In this document: positions 1-9,530 of the stretch, piece after piece
How the letters are laid out: each line of letters opens with the position of its first letter
Position numbering within the stretch: position 1 is the stretch's first letter
From: Magnaporthiopsis rhizophila
Lineage: Eukaryota > Ascomycota > Sordariomycetes > Magnaporthales > Magnaporthaceae
Direction: 5' to 3'
NCBI GenBank assembly: GCA_003049465.1
Contig: PYSS01000092.1
Coordinates: 101,429 to 165,428 of the forward strand
DNA length: 64,000 nucleotides
Translations under genes and position numbers: made by a program
Notes under the pieces: generated by a model
Seen by the model: the letters and a program-made list of their open reading frames with translations, nothing else
Databases searched by the model: none
Told to the model about the DNA's origin: nothing

Positions 1-553
1 ATGAGCGAGGTTATGTAATCGACTCACCGTGTGTGTGTTCACTGAGGCCGTTTCCTGTTTAGTCCAGAAGCGCCGTGCCCGCTAATCTAATCGCAGCTAG
101 AGCCCGACGAGCCGGGATGTCCCTTTGTCGTGCGTGGAAATATGAATTGGTGTGTTTCAATTAGAAAAACACCGGTTTTCCTTGTCATTGGTTGCCCATG
201 CAGCTTAGACCTCTCGTCGGTGGCTACACCGGTTCGCTACCAGGAACCCAGCGTGGCCTCGTGCCAGTTAGCTTTCACAAGAGCTCGAGCTCTCCCTGTC
301 CGAGGGCCGACGAGTCCAGGAACAAGGCTGTATCACGCCAATGTTTTAGGTACTAGCTGAGGCGCCTCTGTGCCCGCCTCGAGAGGCCAGGCGATCTCCC
401 GTCCGTTTGCCCACGTGTGATCGGGCGGGCGGCACATTGATGATTAATGCTAGGTGATACGTGCTCACTAGGTATTTACTTGCTATGAGACTAGGAAGCG
501 GAAGCATGACGGCATCAAAAAAGGTAAATGAAGTAAATAAATACGCATCAACA
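1..553. other. Left edge, no gene seen
   Basis: This stretch lies downstream of the ARL2 stop codon. I see only short open frames without family resemblance or splice structure. It probably holds the ARL2 3' UTR and the flank of a gene outside the window. Confidence 0.5.
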
Positions 554-1778
554 TCAGTACAGGAACAGCCTCGCCTTTGCATCCTCGACAACCCAGGCCA
601 GGCCCTCGTCGAGGTTCTGGCCCGTCATTGCGCTGCACTCCAGCAGGTTCCACCGATGGGTCCTGATCTCGTCAAGTTGCAGTGCCTGCGGGGGTGAGCG
701 AGAAACAGTTTAGTGTCAGCGCCATCAAAACCTTGCCGGGCCGCCTGCCCTGCCATAGAATCCCGAGAACCCAAGTCCGAGGAATTCTAATGCAACCCAC
801 TCGCGGCACATTTGGCGGGGATGAGAGGAATAAACTAAAAACAAACCTGGATGATCTCGTCCCTCTCCATGCAGCCGTTGACGTCTGTTTTGTTGGCAAA
901 TACCACAAGGCTAGCGCCCGACAGACGCTGTGATGAGCAAAGAAGCATACCTAGTTAGCAATCAATTCATTGATTGCCCAAGGCAGGCACTCCTGGTCTT
1001 GGGCACGTAGCCCGGTGATACCCGAGAAGAAGCCCAGGGGAGGGGAGGGGTCATGACGCAGGGACCAAACCAAAAAAAAAAAAAAAAAAAAAAAGGAGAC
1101 GGGCCCGAGACGGCACGCACGCACCTCCTCCTGGAGCAAACCTGTAAGTTCCACCCGGCAGTCGTCGATTCTGAGGCGGTCGGTCGCGTCGACCACCCAG
1201 ATCAGGGCGTCTGTCTTCTCAAAGTAGTTGCGCCAGTAGGACCTGAGCGTCTTCTGGCCGCCGACGTCCCCTGGACAGTCGTCAGTGTGCAAGCATAAAG
1301 CACGATGACGCGTGCGGCGCCCCACCATTGGAGTCAAAAACAACCCGTCCGAGGGCAAACGGTCGCCAGGGGCAACTTACATATGTTCAGCTTGTAGCTG
1401 CGTGGTTGGGTTGGGCATCAGTTGCATTAGCAGGTGTGGTGGGTGCTCATATGGACGACGCCGGGAAGGTGCCATCCCTCTTACCCCTGGTAGTCGATTG
1501 TCTTGATGATGAAGCCGAGGGTCGGGCTGACGGTGTTGACATCCTCGCCCATGATCTTCTTGACGATCGTGGTCTTTCCTGCGTTGTCGAGACCCCTGGC
1601 ACATGCCAAAGCGGCAGCTCAGCGTCCGCTCCTCCCCGAAAGCACGAGACCAAGGGAAGGACACAGAAGGCAGTCTACATGCACGGCACCTTCACGATGT
1701 AGGGTAGGTAGGTACTCACAGCATCAAGATCCGGAGCTCCTTATCCTTGAGTCTTGCCTTCCGAAGAATAGACAGCAT
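554..1778 (-). CDS. ARL2: ARL2-type small GTPase (ADP-ribosylation factor-like)
   Basis: Small Arf-family GTPase; ARL2 (yeast Cin4, fission yeast Alp41) acts in tubulin folding and microtubule biogenesis with cofactor D. Six exons on the minus strand: 1720-1778, 1485-1595, 1381-1397, 1125-1270, 847-927 and 554-685, giving 181 residues, close to the usual 184. The N-terminus MLSILRKARLKDKELRIL is typical of ARL2. The P-loop reads GLDNAGKTT, switch II contains WDVGGQKTLRSYWRNYFE, and the base-recognition motif is NKTD. The C-terminus has the expected SAMTGQNL segment. Oddities: exon 3 is only 17 nt, coding about YKLNI, and the intron after exon 4 carries a 23-nt A run at 1072-1094. All exon phases join cleanly. 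Identification is very firm; microexon borders are inferred from splice consensus and frame. Confidence 0.93.
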
Positions 1779-3534
1779 TGTGGCGGCTGTGCTGGGATCA
1801 CTGCTCCTCTGTGGGTGTTGCTCCTACTTTTTTGTTCTATCCTGCCTGCCAGTGAAAAAGAGTTTGGCTGCAGGGGTCACGCTAGTGCAAGTGGTGGTGT
1901 GTCCATGTCATCTGCCCAAGCCCTCTGCAGACTACCTTACAGAGGTTGACTCCTTCCTAACGAGGCAGCAACGACCGAGAGAACACTGTCTGGTTGGTCT
2001 GCCCCGTTTGTTAGAGCTGGTGTCCCCTGGTCCGTTTCTCAACGGAACGGTATTGGTGGGGGAAGGTGGTGGGCCAAGACTTGTGGCACAGAATACGGGT
2101 CCGTCACGTGAAGACGACTTCAGCAGGACAAACGTCGGTTCACGCCCCAACACATTATTGCCGATATCAGGTATACTGGTTTGGTCTGGCGATCTCAGGA
2201 AACTCCGTCTGCTAGCATCGCGAGCAAGTGCTTGCTAGTCTAGGTGCCACTTCCGCTCTTTTCTGCTGCAGGGGAACACAATGGTGGTGGTGGAGGGTGA
2301 CTTCTTTCTAACAGTAGGCTGTCTCTTTCAGCCTTGGCTGTCTATGGCAGGCAGACCCAGGTAGGTATCTAGAGTTTTCCCACACTCCAGGGTGATCGTG
2401 ACACCGCAGTCATCATGGCCCAGTAGGCACCTTCCTCTCTGGCCAGGTGATTGTAAATGTTTGATGGGGTGAAAAGCATGGCTGGTGCCACAAAATCAAA
2501 CCCCCCTGGGTGGGTGGTGCTGCTGCTGCGCTGGGTGTGGTCCTCGTCGAGGACGTGCCTTCCCAGAACAGAAAACGATCGAGTTCCTGCCGTTCCAACA
2601 GGCAACCACCCCAAGGGCCTGACCAATCAGACAATTCTTGCCGGTGCTCAACGCTGATATTAACCTCCCACGCAAAATTTGCTGGGCTGCCCTTCTCCGA
2701 CCCGTCCCCATCGTTTGTCACGTCTCGGCTCCTCGCGGCAGGCGGCAGACAGCATCACTCGCCAGTCGATTCTCGTGTCGGCAGTGCTTTTGTTTCTCCA
2801 ACAAAGGCTCTTCGTCTGTCATCGATCTTTCTATTCTTCTGGTTTCCCCACGAGTTCTTCCTTTATCCCTGCCCTGCTTCACCGGCCTCGACTTCGCGGC
2901 CTGACTTCCTTCCCTGGGCGTGCTCCAAGTGCCTCTCGTGCCTGTCCCCGGTCGGTATCTTGTCCTTCTGTCTGGCAAGCTTCCACGGTAAGTACAATCT
3001 GCTATCAACTGTTGGCCTGTCGAGACCTCCCAGCGTTCCTCCCGTTTCCTCGAGGTGACTGGCTTCCTGGGAAGCACTCCCCTACACAACTGTACCACGC
3101 CACCTCAGATTCCTCTGTCTCGCTCCTTCCCAAAAACTCACGCTGCCTGTTTCTGCCTGTTTCTGCCCACATCCATCAGTCTCCGCTCTCTGAGCCATCA
3201 CTTTCTTCCTCTCCTCTCCCCCGACACCACCATCTTCTTCTCCCGACACAACAAACATTCACCAGATCTCATCTGCAAATCCTGCCATCCAAGCATGTCG
3301 ATTACGCACAGCAGACCTACCAGTCATCTCAGCTATCTGCCCTACTGCGCCCGTTCTTCAGTCTGTCTAAACAATCTTTGTTGTCCTGTCTCCTATTCAA
3401 GACTGGTTCTTGACACTGACATTTGTCTTCAACGCCTCGTCAGTCAACGGAGCATTCTTGTCTTGTCGTCATCAATCAGCCGGTCAACGGAGTATCCTCG
3501 TCTTGTATTCAAGCTACCCTATCAAGCAACAACC
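1779..3534. other. Divergent promoter region and pyrimidine-rich leader
   Basis: Spacer between the divergent ARL2 and GNAT-protein genes. From about 2690 the plus strand is rich in C and T, as in long fungal 5' leaders. A consensus donor, GGTAAGTAC, lies at about 2989, and possible acceptors follow (for example CCTCAG near 3107), so a 5'-UTR intron is likely. A roughly 25-bp direct repeat (GTCAACGGAG followed by TTGTCTTG or similar) occurs near 3443 and 3482. No independent gene is recognisable. Confidence 0.5.
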
Positions 3535-6500
3535 ATGCCTTCCAATCAATCGCACACCCCTTCGCCTCTGGGCCCTGGCGCCCAGGGAGCCGCCCCCACG
3601 CGTTCGCGCCAAGGGGACCCGACAACTCGGCGTTTCTCCAGGCGACCGAGTAACGAGGCTCTTTACTGGCATCGGCGAAATCTAGAGGCTCGACGGAGAG
3701 AGCAGGTCCGCACGGACCCTGGCCAATCTTCGGGCAGCTCCGTGCCCGCGACCCCTGGTGTCAACCCCGGTGTCGCTCCCGGTCTGACACCTTGCCCAGT
3801 CCCTACCCTCCGCATCTCGAGGCACTATCGTTCGGACCCTCCTCCGTCCGATCATTCCACCCAGAGGCCACAGGCGGAGGAGGATATTCCGGCTGAGCGT
3901 GCTGGCATGGAGAACCGCAGCCAGTACGTTGATACGTTCCAAGCGGAGTCGGACATCCCAACGCCGTCCCTTCTGCCGTGGGCAACCACGCACCGCGTCC
4001 AGCCCCGTGTCGGCACGCCCTACTTCACGCCGCTGGCTGGCGCGGTAGTATACTACAACTGGAATCGCGTGCCTGACAGCACTGGCAACGTGCCTACCTA
4101 CTTCATGGTTTACCCTCCCGCTCCGGCCAGCTCTGCGTTGCATTTTGCTACGACCGAGGAGAACCAGCGCCTTGCTCCCAACATACGCCTGACGGCCCCG
4201 ATTGCGGCTAGCCGAGCTGGACAACCCAGCAGCGACAACGCTTACACACTCAACATCATCCCACGTCACACCCTCCAAGATCACGCAGGACAGAGCTCTT
4301 CTTCCTCCGGTGATGGAGAGGACAGTGGTGAAGAGGAGTCGAGGGAGCCTCCAGCTCATACTCTTGATGGAGCTAATGACATTGAGACTCCCGGTAGCGC
4401 CCATGATGGCGCTGTCCCCGAGGACTCGGCTGCTTACACGCTGATCGCATCCGCCCAAGATGGCGTTACCACCTGCGTTGAGGACGCTCGGCCCTTATTC
4501 GACCCAGAGAATCCTTTCATCAGCAGCCCGCACCCTCGCATCCCACCTGCAGCCTACTTTGGGACTTTTCAGGAGAGACTGCAGTTCCTCATCGCCGCGA
4601 CAGAGCCCACCAGGCTCCTGAGTGTCGAGGAGCTTTTCGAGTACTTCGCCAACGCAAACAGCTCCCGCCCTCAAGATCCTGGCGCGGCCGACGAGGCTGG
4701 AGAGCCTGGACCTGCCCTTATAGTCGCCGTCGAAGAGGCCGCGGCAACAAGCCCACCAGATGCCGAGAGTAACACCGGAGAAGGCGAACCTGCCATTCTA
4801 GTCGCTGAGCTTCAGCCTGGCAACACTGGCCGCGCTGGAACTACCATTATATTTGCCGTCGAAGACGCTGAGAACAGTGACCTGCTCACGGGTCGAACCT
4901 TCAAAAAGTTTGAGCGATCCACGCAAGCCGGCAAGGGAACCGACAACACCCGAGCCGGCAAACAAGTCGCCATCAACGAAGCTGCCACCGGTGACGCCGT
5001 CATTGAGCGAGCTGCCGCTGCCAAGGCCCACGTGCCTATTTCATCCAGTCAGAGCAAAGCTTCTGCAGTTTCCACTGCAGAGCCAGCAGCCGTCTCCAAG
5101 GTCCAGAAGTCCATCCCGGCGGGCAGGGGCAATGCTTCCGGAGCTGCCACTGTAGCTGGAAAGGCCAAAAAGAAATCCTCAACAGCCGCTGGGGCAGTCG
5201 TCAATACCGTCCGCAACTTTGGACGTCGCAGAGCAGCCGGCCCGGCTGACCAGGGCCGGCGGTCCAACAATTCGGCTCACGACATTGACGATGCCCATGA
5301 TGCCCGCAACTCTGGACGCCGCGGAGCAGCCGGGCCAGCTGACCGGGCTAAGCATCCCAACAGCTCGGCTCCTGAGATCGGCGGCGATGGAGCGGCCGAC
5401 GTGATCTACGAGCTTCGATCCGGCCACGCTCCCAGCAGCCTGAGTGACTGCACCTCATCCCATGCACAGGTCCCCTTCACCTATGACATCGACAAGGACC
5501 CTCACATCAGGATCAAGCGCCAGCAGCGGAGCGGCGCTCCTTCGGACATCCGGTCCCATATTGCTCCCGCAAATGATCTGGGAAAGGACATGAACGGCCG
5601 CTTCGTGCGCCACAACTGGACCGAGGAGCCCGAGGAAACCAAGAACTTCCTCTCCTCGACGACCTTCCTCGGACGCGCCATCGGCCACTGGCGTGAGAGC
5701 GTGCCCAACCTCTTTTATGGCGGCTCGAGCCTTGGCAACGGACCCGACGTGGAGAAGTTCACAGCTCTTCTGGCGAAGAAGATCGACTGCGATGTCAATC
5801 CTCAGGATCTCGCTTTGCAGACTCCGTATGTCGCACGAGACACTCCGGCGGACCCCAATGACGCTGGAAAGGCGCAGGATGCCCCGCGAGAGCGCATGTA
5901 TAGCTCGTTCGAGAAGCGCAAGGAGGAACGCGCGGCCAAGCGGGCCCTCAGTGGCATGTACTACTACTCGGAGGCCGAGGTCGATGAGCTGGGTCTCGGC
6001 GCGTCCCGGCAGTCTGCGCCCAAAGTTCAGAGCTTCGAGCCCGACGTGATTTGCTATCTTCGCCCCGCGAGCAAGGAGGACGTCGGGAACATCCAGGCCA
6101 TCTACAACCATGAGGTCACCCATGGCACCCAGTCCAGAGACATCCACAAGGTCACTGACACAGACATCAAATCCACGCTCGACATGTGCAAAGCCGGGAA
6201 TCTGCCCTTCATCGTCGCCATCGCCGGACTTGAGCACGACGTCCGGGAACCCAAGGGTCTGACGAAGAAGTGGCAGACGGGCGAGCCAGAGAAGGGCGAG
6301 CTGCTCGGCTTCGCCTTCCTGTCCAACTACTACGTGGGCCTCTGCGGCGCCACCGACGCGACCGGCGGCTCGTGCGTCCGCCTGACCATCATCGTCCACC
6401 CCCAGCATCGCCGCAAGTTCATCGGACATGCGCTCATGGACAAGATGATGCACCTGATATGCCCCAACTATAAGTACCAGGACGAGACTGCTTTCGTGGA

Positions 6501-6726
6501 CCACGAGGGAAGCCTGGCTCACTGTGGCGTGTTTCGGCACGTCATGGTCGAAACGATGGCACAGGAAGGCGACCAGCGGTCGCTAGATGGCTTCGCGCAG
6601 TTCCTAGGGGGCCGATTCGGATTTTCTAAGTTGTTCGAGTTGAAGCAGAGTCATGACCACCGGGGCTCGTTGTACAACCAGACGACCTGGCACCGGGAGA
6701 TCCGGCCGGTCCAGCCGGCCCAGTAG
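3535..6726 (+). CDS. Large low-complexity protein with C-terminal GNAT acetyltransferase domain
   Basis: Single-exon gene of 1063 residues. Residues 1 to about 800 are low-complexity (Ser, Pro, Ala, Glu, Arg) with no domain I recognise. An internal near-repeat (GRRRAAGPADQ... then GRRGAAGPADR...) lies around residues 563-610. Residues about 840-1020 look like a GNAT N-acetyltransferase: CYLRPASKEDVGNIQAIYN at the start of the fold, and an acetyl-CoA-binding motif A region with LTIIVHPQHRRKFIGHALM. The substrate is unknown. Start: an in-frame ATG at 3295 would add 80 residues, but 3535 follows a long CT-rich leader and begins a more protein-like sequence, so it is preferred. Known: GNAT domains transfer acetyl groups to amines. 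Inferred: the long N-terminus is regulatory or a scaffold. Confidence 0.8.
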   Translation: MPSNQSHTPSPLGPGAQGAAPTRSRQGDPTTRRFSRRPSNEALYWHRRNLEARRREQVRTDPGQSSGSSVPATPGVNPGVAPGLTPCPVPTLRISRHYRSDPPPSDHSTQRPQAEEDIPAERAGMENRSQYVDTFQAESDIPTPSLLPWATTHRVQPRVGTPYFTPLAGAVVYYNWNRVPDSTGNVPTYFMVYPPAPASSALHFATTEENQRLAPNIRLTAPIAASRAGQPSSDNAYTLNIIPRHTLQDHAGQSSSSSGDGEDSGEEESREPPAHTLDGANDIETPGSAHDGAVPEDSAAYTLIASAQDGVTTCVEDARPLFDPENPFISSPHPRIPPAAYFGTFQERLQFLIAATEPTRLLSVEELFEYFANANSSRPQDPGAADEAGEPGPALIVAVEEAAATSPPDAESNTGEGEPAILVAELQPGNTGRAGTTIIFAVEDAENSDLLTGRTFKKFERSTQAGKGTDNTRAGKQVAINEAATGDAVIERAAAAKAHVPISSSQSKASAVSTAEPAAVSKVQKSIPAGRGNASGAATVAGKAKKKSSTAAGAVVNTVRNFGRRRAAGPADQGRRSNNSAHDIDDAHDARNSGRRGAAGPADRAKHPNSSAPEIGGDGAADVIYELRSGHAPSSLSDCTSSHAQVPFTYDIDKDPHIRIKRQQRSGAPSDIRSHIAPANDLGKDMNGRFVRHNWTEEPEETKNFLSSTTFLGRAIGHWRESVPNLFYGGSSLGNGPDVEKFTALLAKKIDCDVNPQDLALQTPYVARDTPADPNDAGKAQDAPRERMYSSFEKRKEERAAKRALSGMYYYSEAEVDELGLGASRQSAPKVQSFEPDVICYLRPASKEDVGNIQAIYNHEVTHGTQSRDIHKVTDTDIKSTLDMCKAGNLPFIVAIAGLEHDVREPKGLTKKWQTGEPEKGELLGFAFLSNYYVGLCGATDATGGSCVRLTIIVHPQHRRKFIGHALMDKMMHLICPNYKYQDETAFVDHEGSLAHCGVFRHVMVETMAQEGDQRSLDGFAQFLGGRFGFSKLFELKQSHDHRGSLYNQTTWHREIRPVQPAQ

Positions 6727-6797
6727 GCGCCATCCCCTCCCCCTTCCCCCTAGTGTTTTTTTCGGTATTGTTTTTTTGAAGGGTTTCCTTGTTTTGT

Positions 6798-6847
<50 letters not shown>

Positions 6848-6848
6848 G

Positions 6849-6923
<75 letters not shown>

Positions 6924-7591
6924 TGCGTTGTTTTAGTTCTTGTTTTTCTTTTTGTTAGAAATAAAAATCATGATAAAAACACATATTTTGTGCTCCGTAA
7001 CAGTGACTGGCGCTGGGTAGGCGTCCTCTGTCCTTCCGGAAAGTGACTCGTATGCTCGAATGGGGTCCGGAAGAAGTATTGGCTAACACTTTTGATGCCA
7101 GGGCCAGCCAAGACGGGTCATCGCGGGCATTGTTAATTACCTGTTTGACACATGGCCCAAACAAGTTTCTTCGATATCAAAGGGCCGCAGGGGTGACCGC
7201 GGCAATCTAGGTTCATGGCGACGACATGGGCAGCAAGACCCGGGTGGTGGGGTGGGATGGAGCTTATAGGCGGGGTACTGTAGGTGCTGGCGATAGGCAA
7301 GCCGGTGTATCGACATCTCGTAGATTTGGTGAGGGGTACTCGGGCGGGCTGTTTTACCGTACAGGACCGGCCGGACAAGGCAGCACTTCTGCCGATGTTT
7401 GAATCGGGTAATGATACCGAAACAAGTCCGTAGATTTGTGAGAGGACCGCGAGCCAGGGACAGGGAATAGGTCTTGAACTCCTCTTCACAGAGACGCCCA
7501 AACAGCTTTCCTTTTGAAAAAAAAAAGAGAATAGACACACCAAAGAGACGCAAGGCACAAACCAGAAGAACGGAAGAAGCAAAACAGAAAA
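6727..7591. other. Intergenic spacer with homopolymer block
   Basis: Holds the 3' end of the GNAT gene and the promoter and leader of the S-formylglutathione hydrolase gene. Apart from the homopolymer block at 6805-6923 I see no gene. The last 60 bases before the next ATG are A-rich, as is common for fungal leaders. Confidence 0.5.
6805..6923. repeat. Homopolymer block A40-G6-T30-A40-G3
   Basis: Read directly: 40 A (6805-6844), 6 G (6845-6850), 30 T (6851-6880), 40 A (6881-6920), then GGG. The T run and following A run could pair as a long hairpin. The round run lengths suggest that the block may be a sequencing or assembly product rather than true sequence. Confidence 0.9.
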
Positions 7592-8823
7592 ATGGCCTTC
7601 ACCGTCAAGGCAACCATCGCCTCCTTCGGCGGCCGGCTCTACAAGCTCCTGCACAAGTCGCCCACGACGGGCACTGAGATGGCGGTGCACCTCTACGTCC
7701 CGCCGCAGTCAATCCGGGACGGCAAGAAGGTACCTCTGCTGATGTACCTGTCTGGCCTGACGTGCTCGCCCGACAACTGCGCTGAGAAGGGCTTCCTCCA
7801 GCACGGGGCCGCCCGCGCGGGCGTCGCTATCGCGTACCCGGACACGTCCCCACGGGGGCTCAACCTCCCCGGGGAGGACGACGACTGGGACTTTGGCTCG
7901 GCTGCGTCCTTCTACATCGACTCGACGCAGGAGCCCTACGCCAAAAACTACAAGATGGAGACGTACCTGACGGCCGAGCTGCCGGACCTGCTGTACGGGA
8001 GCGAGCAGGGGACAAAATGGCTCGACAGGTCAAAGGGCCTGAGCATCACGGGCCACTCGATGGGTGGGCACGGAGCCCTGACGCTTTACCTCAAGCACCC
8101 CGGAATGTACCGCAGCGTCAGCGCGTTTGCGCCCATCGCAAACCCGACCCAGTGTCCCTGGGGTCAGAAGGCGTTTGCGGGATACCTGGGAGCTGACAAG
8201 AAGGAGGAGGAGTGGAAGAAGCATGATGCTACGGAGCTGGTGAAGGGGTGGAAGGGCGGGGATCTGAAGATGCTTATTGACGTGGTGAGTTTTGTTCTGT
8301 TTCCTTCCTCGCTTCTTCTTCTTCTTCTTCTTCTTCTTTTTCTTTTTCTTCTTCTTCTTCTTCTTTTTCTTCTTCTTCTTCTTCTTCTTTTTCTTCTTCT
8401 TCTTCTTCTTCTTTTTCTTCTTCTTCTTCTTCCTCCCGCGGACGACCGACGATTAACGATGGCTTGGAAAATCGCGTCAGGGCACCGGAGACAACTTTTA
8501 CAAACAGAAGCAGCTCCTCCCCGAGAACTTTGAGCAGGCCGTCAAGGAGGCCGGGCTTACCGGGCTAAGCCTAAGGTACCAGGAGGTAAGGATACAAAAA
8601 GAACCATCTACTTGATCACTTTGACCTCGTGGCCATGCCATGCTGACTGACGGCTCTGGAACAACTAGGACTACGACCACTCCTACTACTTTATGGCCTG
8701 TAAGTGTCTCCCTGGGCTTATCTCGAGCTTCTCGTTCCAGTTCGCTAACCATACCATCTCCCGACGCAAACAGCCTTCAGCGACGACCACGTCAACCACG
8801 CCGCCAAGTACCTAGACGTCTAA
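7592..8823 (+). CDS. S-formylglutathione hydrolase (esterase D family)
   Basis: Cytosolic serine hydrolase that cleaves S-formylglutathione to formate and glutathione, the last step of glutathione-dependent formaldehyde detoxification. Four exons: 7592-8284, 8481-8585, 8669-8699 and 8774-8823, giving 292 residues, near the usual 280-290. The oxyanion region is LLMYLSGLTCSPDN, the nucleophile elbow is GHSMGGHGAL (Ser), the Asp is likely in GTGDNFY of exon 2, and the His in FSDDHVNHAAKYL of the last exon. The ATG at 7592 follows an A-rich leader and starts the family-typical N-terminus. Intron 1 holds a CTT microsatellite and has no in-frame stop until after its own end, so an intron-retaining reading looks open, but only the spliced form restores the C-terminal catalytic segment. 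Identification is firm. Confidence 0.93.
8312..8433 (+). repeat. CTT/TTC microsatellite in intron 1
   Basis: About 120 bases of CTT units interrupted by TTTTT, lying wholly within the first intron of the S-formylglutathione hydrolase gene. It forms the polypyrimidine stretch of that intron. Confidence 0.9.
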
Positions 8824-9530
8824 GCGGCCCCTTCCGTCGAGAGAGAGAGAGAGCGCTACACAGGCGTCCGATGGTTTGGCCTGCCGTCGAAACCCCCGGA
8901 GGCGAGAAGCGAGAAGAGGATTCCGCTGCCGCTAGCAAGAAGGGAACCAAACGATCAGACAAGCGGAATACATACATACAAGCATGCGTCTGCTGAAACA
9001 CAACAGCCAGGAGCGTAACCAGCCTCTTCTCTTCCAGCCGGGGAATCAGCTACCTTGTGTGAATAATACTACTATGGACAAAGAAACCTGCGTTTTGTTT
9101 CCGTGAAAAGCCAAAGCTAGCTGCTGGTAGTTAAGAGAGACTACAATCATCGTTGTCCAAAAAAAGGCCCGTAGAGCTGTCCATTCCGGTATCCAGAGAA
9201 GAAAAAATAAGAAGAGAATAAAGCGTACAAGTGATATGGGGGGACAGGAGTTTGAAGAAGCATCCACCTCTTTAAAACACACATACAAGTAAAAACAAGC
9301 GTCAGCCACCTTCCTATTTGTCAAACATATCGTCTTGTTGTTTCGTTTGCTTCGTGCAACCAACTTCCATCCGTCGTCGCCTTGTTCCTATCCACAATCC
9401 TTCATAAACCTCGTCGAACACGTCAAAAGAGGGGAAGAGAGGCGCCAAAGAAGCAGAAAGAGAAAAACCAAAGATAGTCTCCGCTCCGAGAATCAAACAT
9501 GTACTCTCCAGCAAACACCCACCTCACCCC
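8824..9530. other. Convergent 3' flanks, no gene seen
   Basis: Spacer between the convergent S-formylglutathione hydrolase and AFI1-like genes. It holds both 3' UTRs and a short GA repeat near 8841-8850. No coding structure is recognised. Confidence 0.5.
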
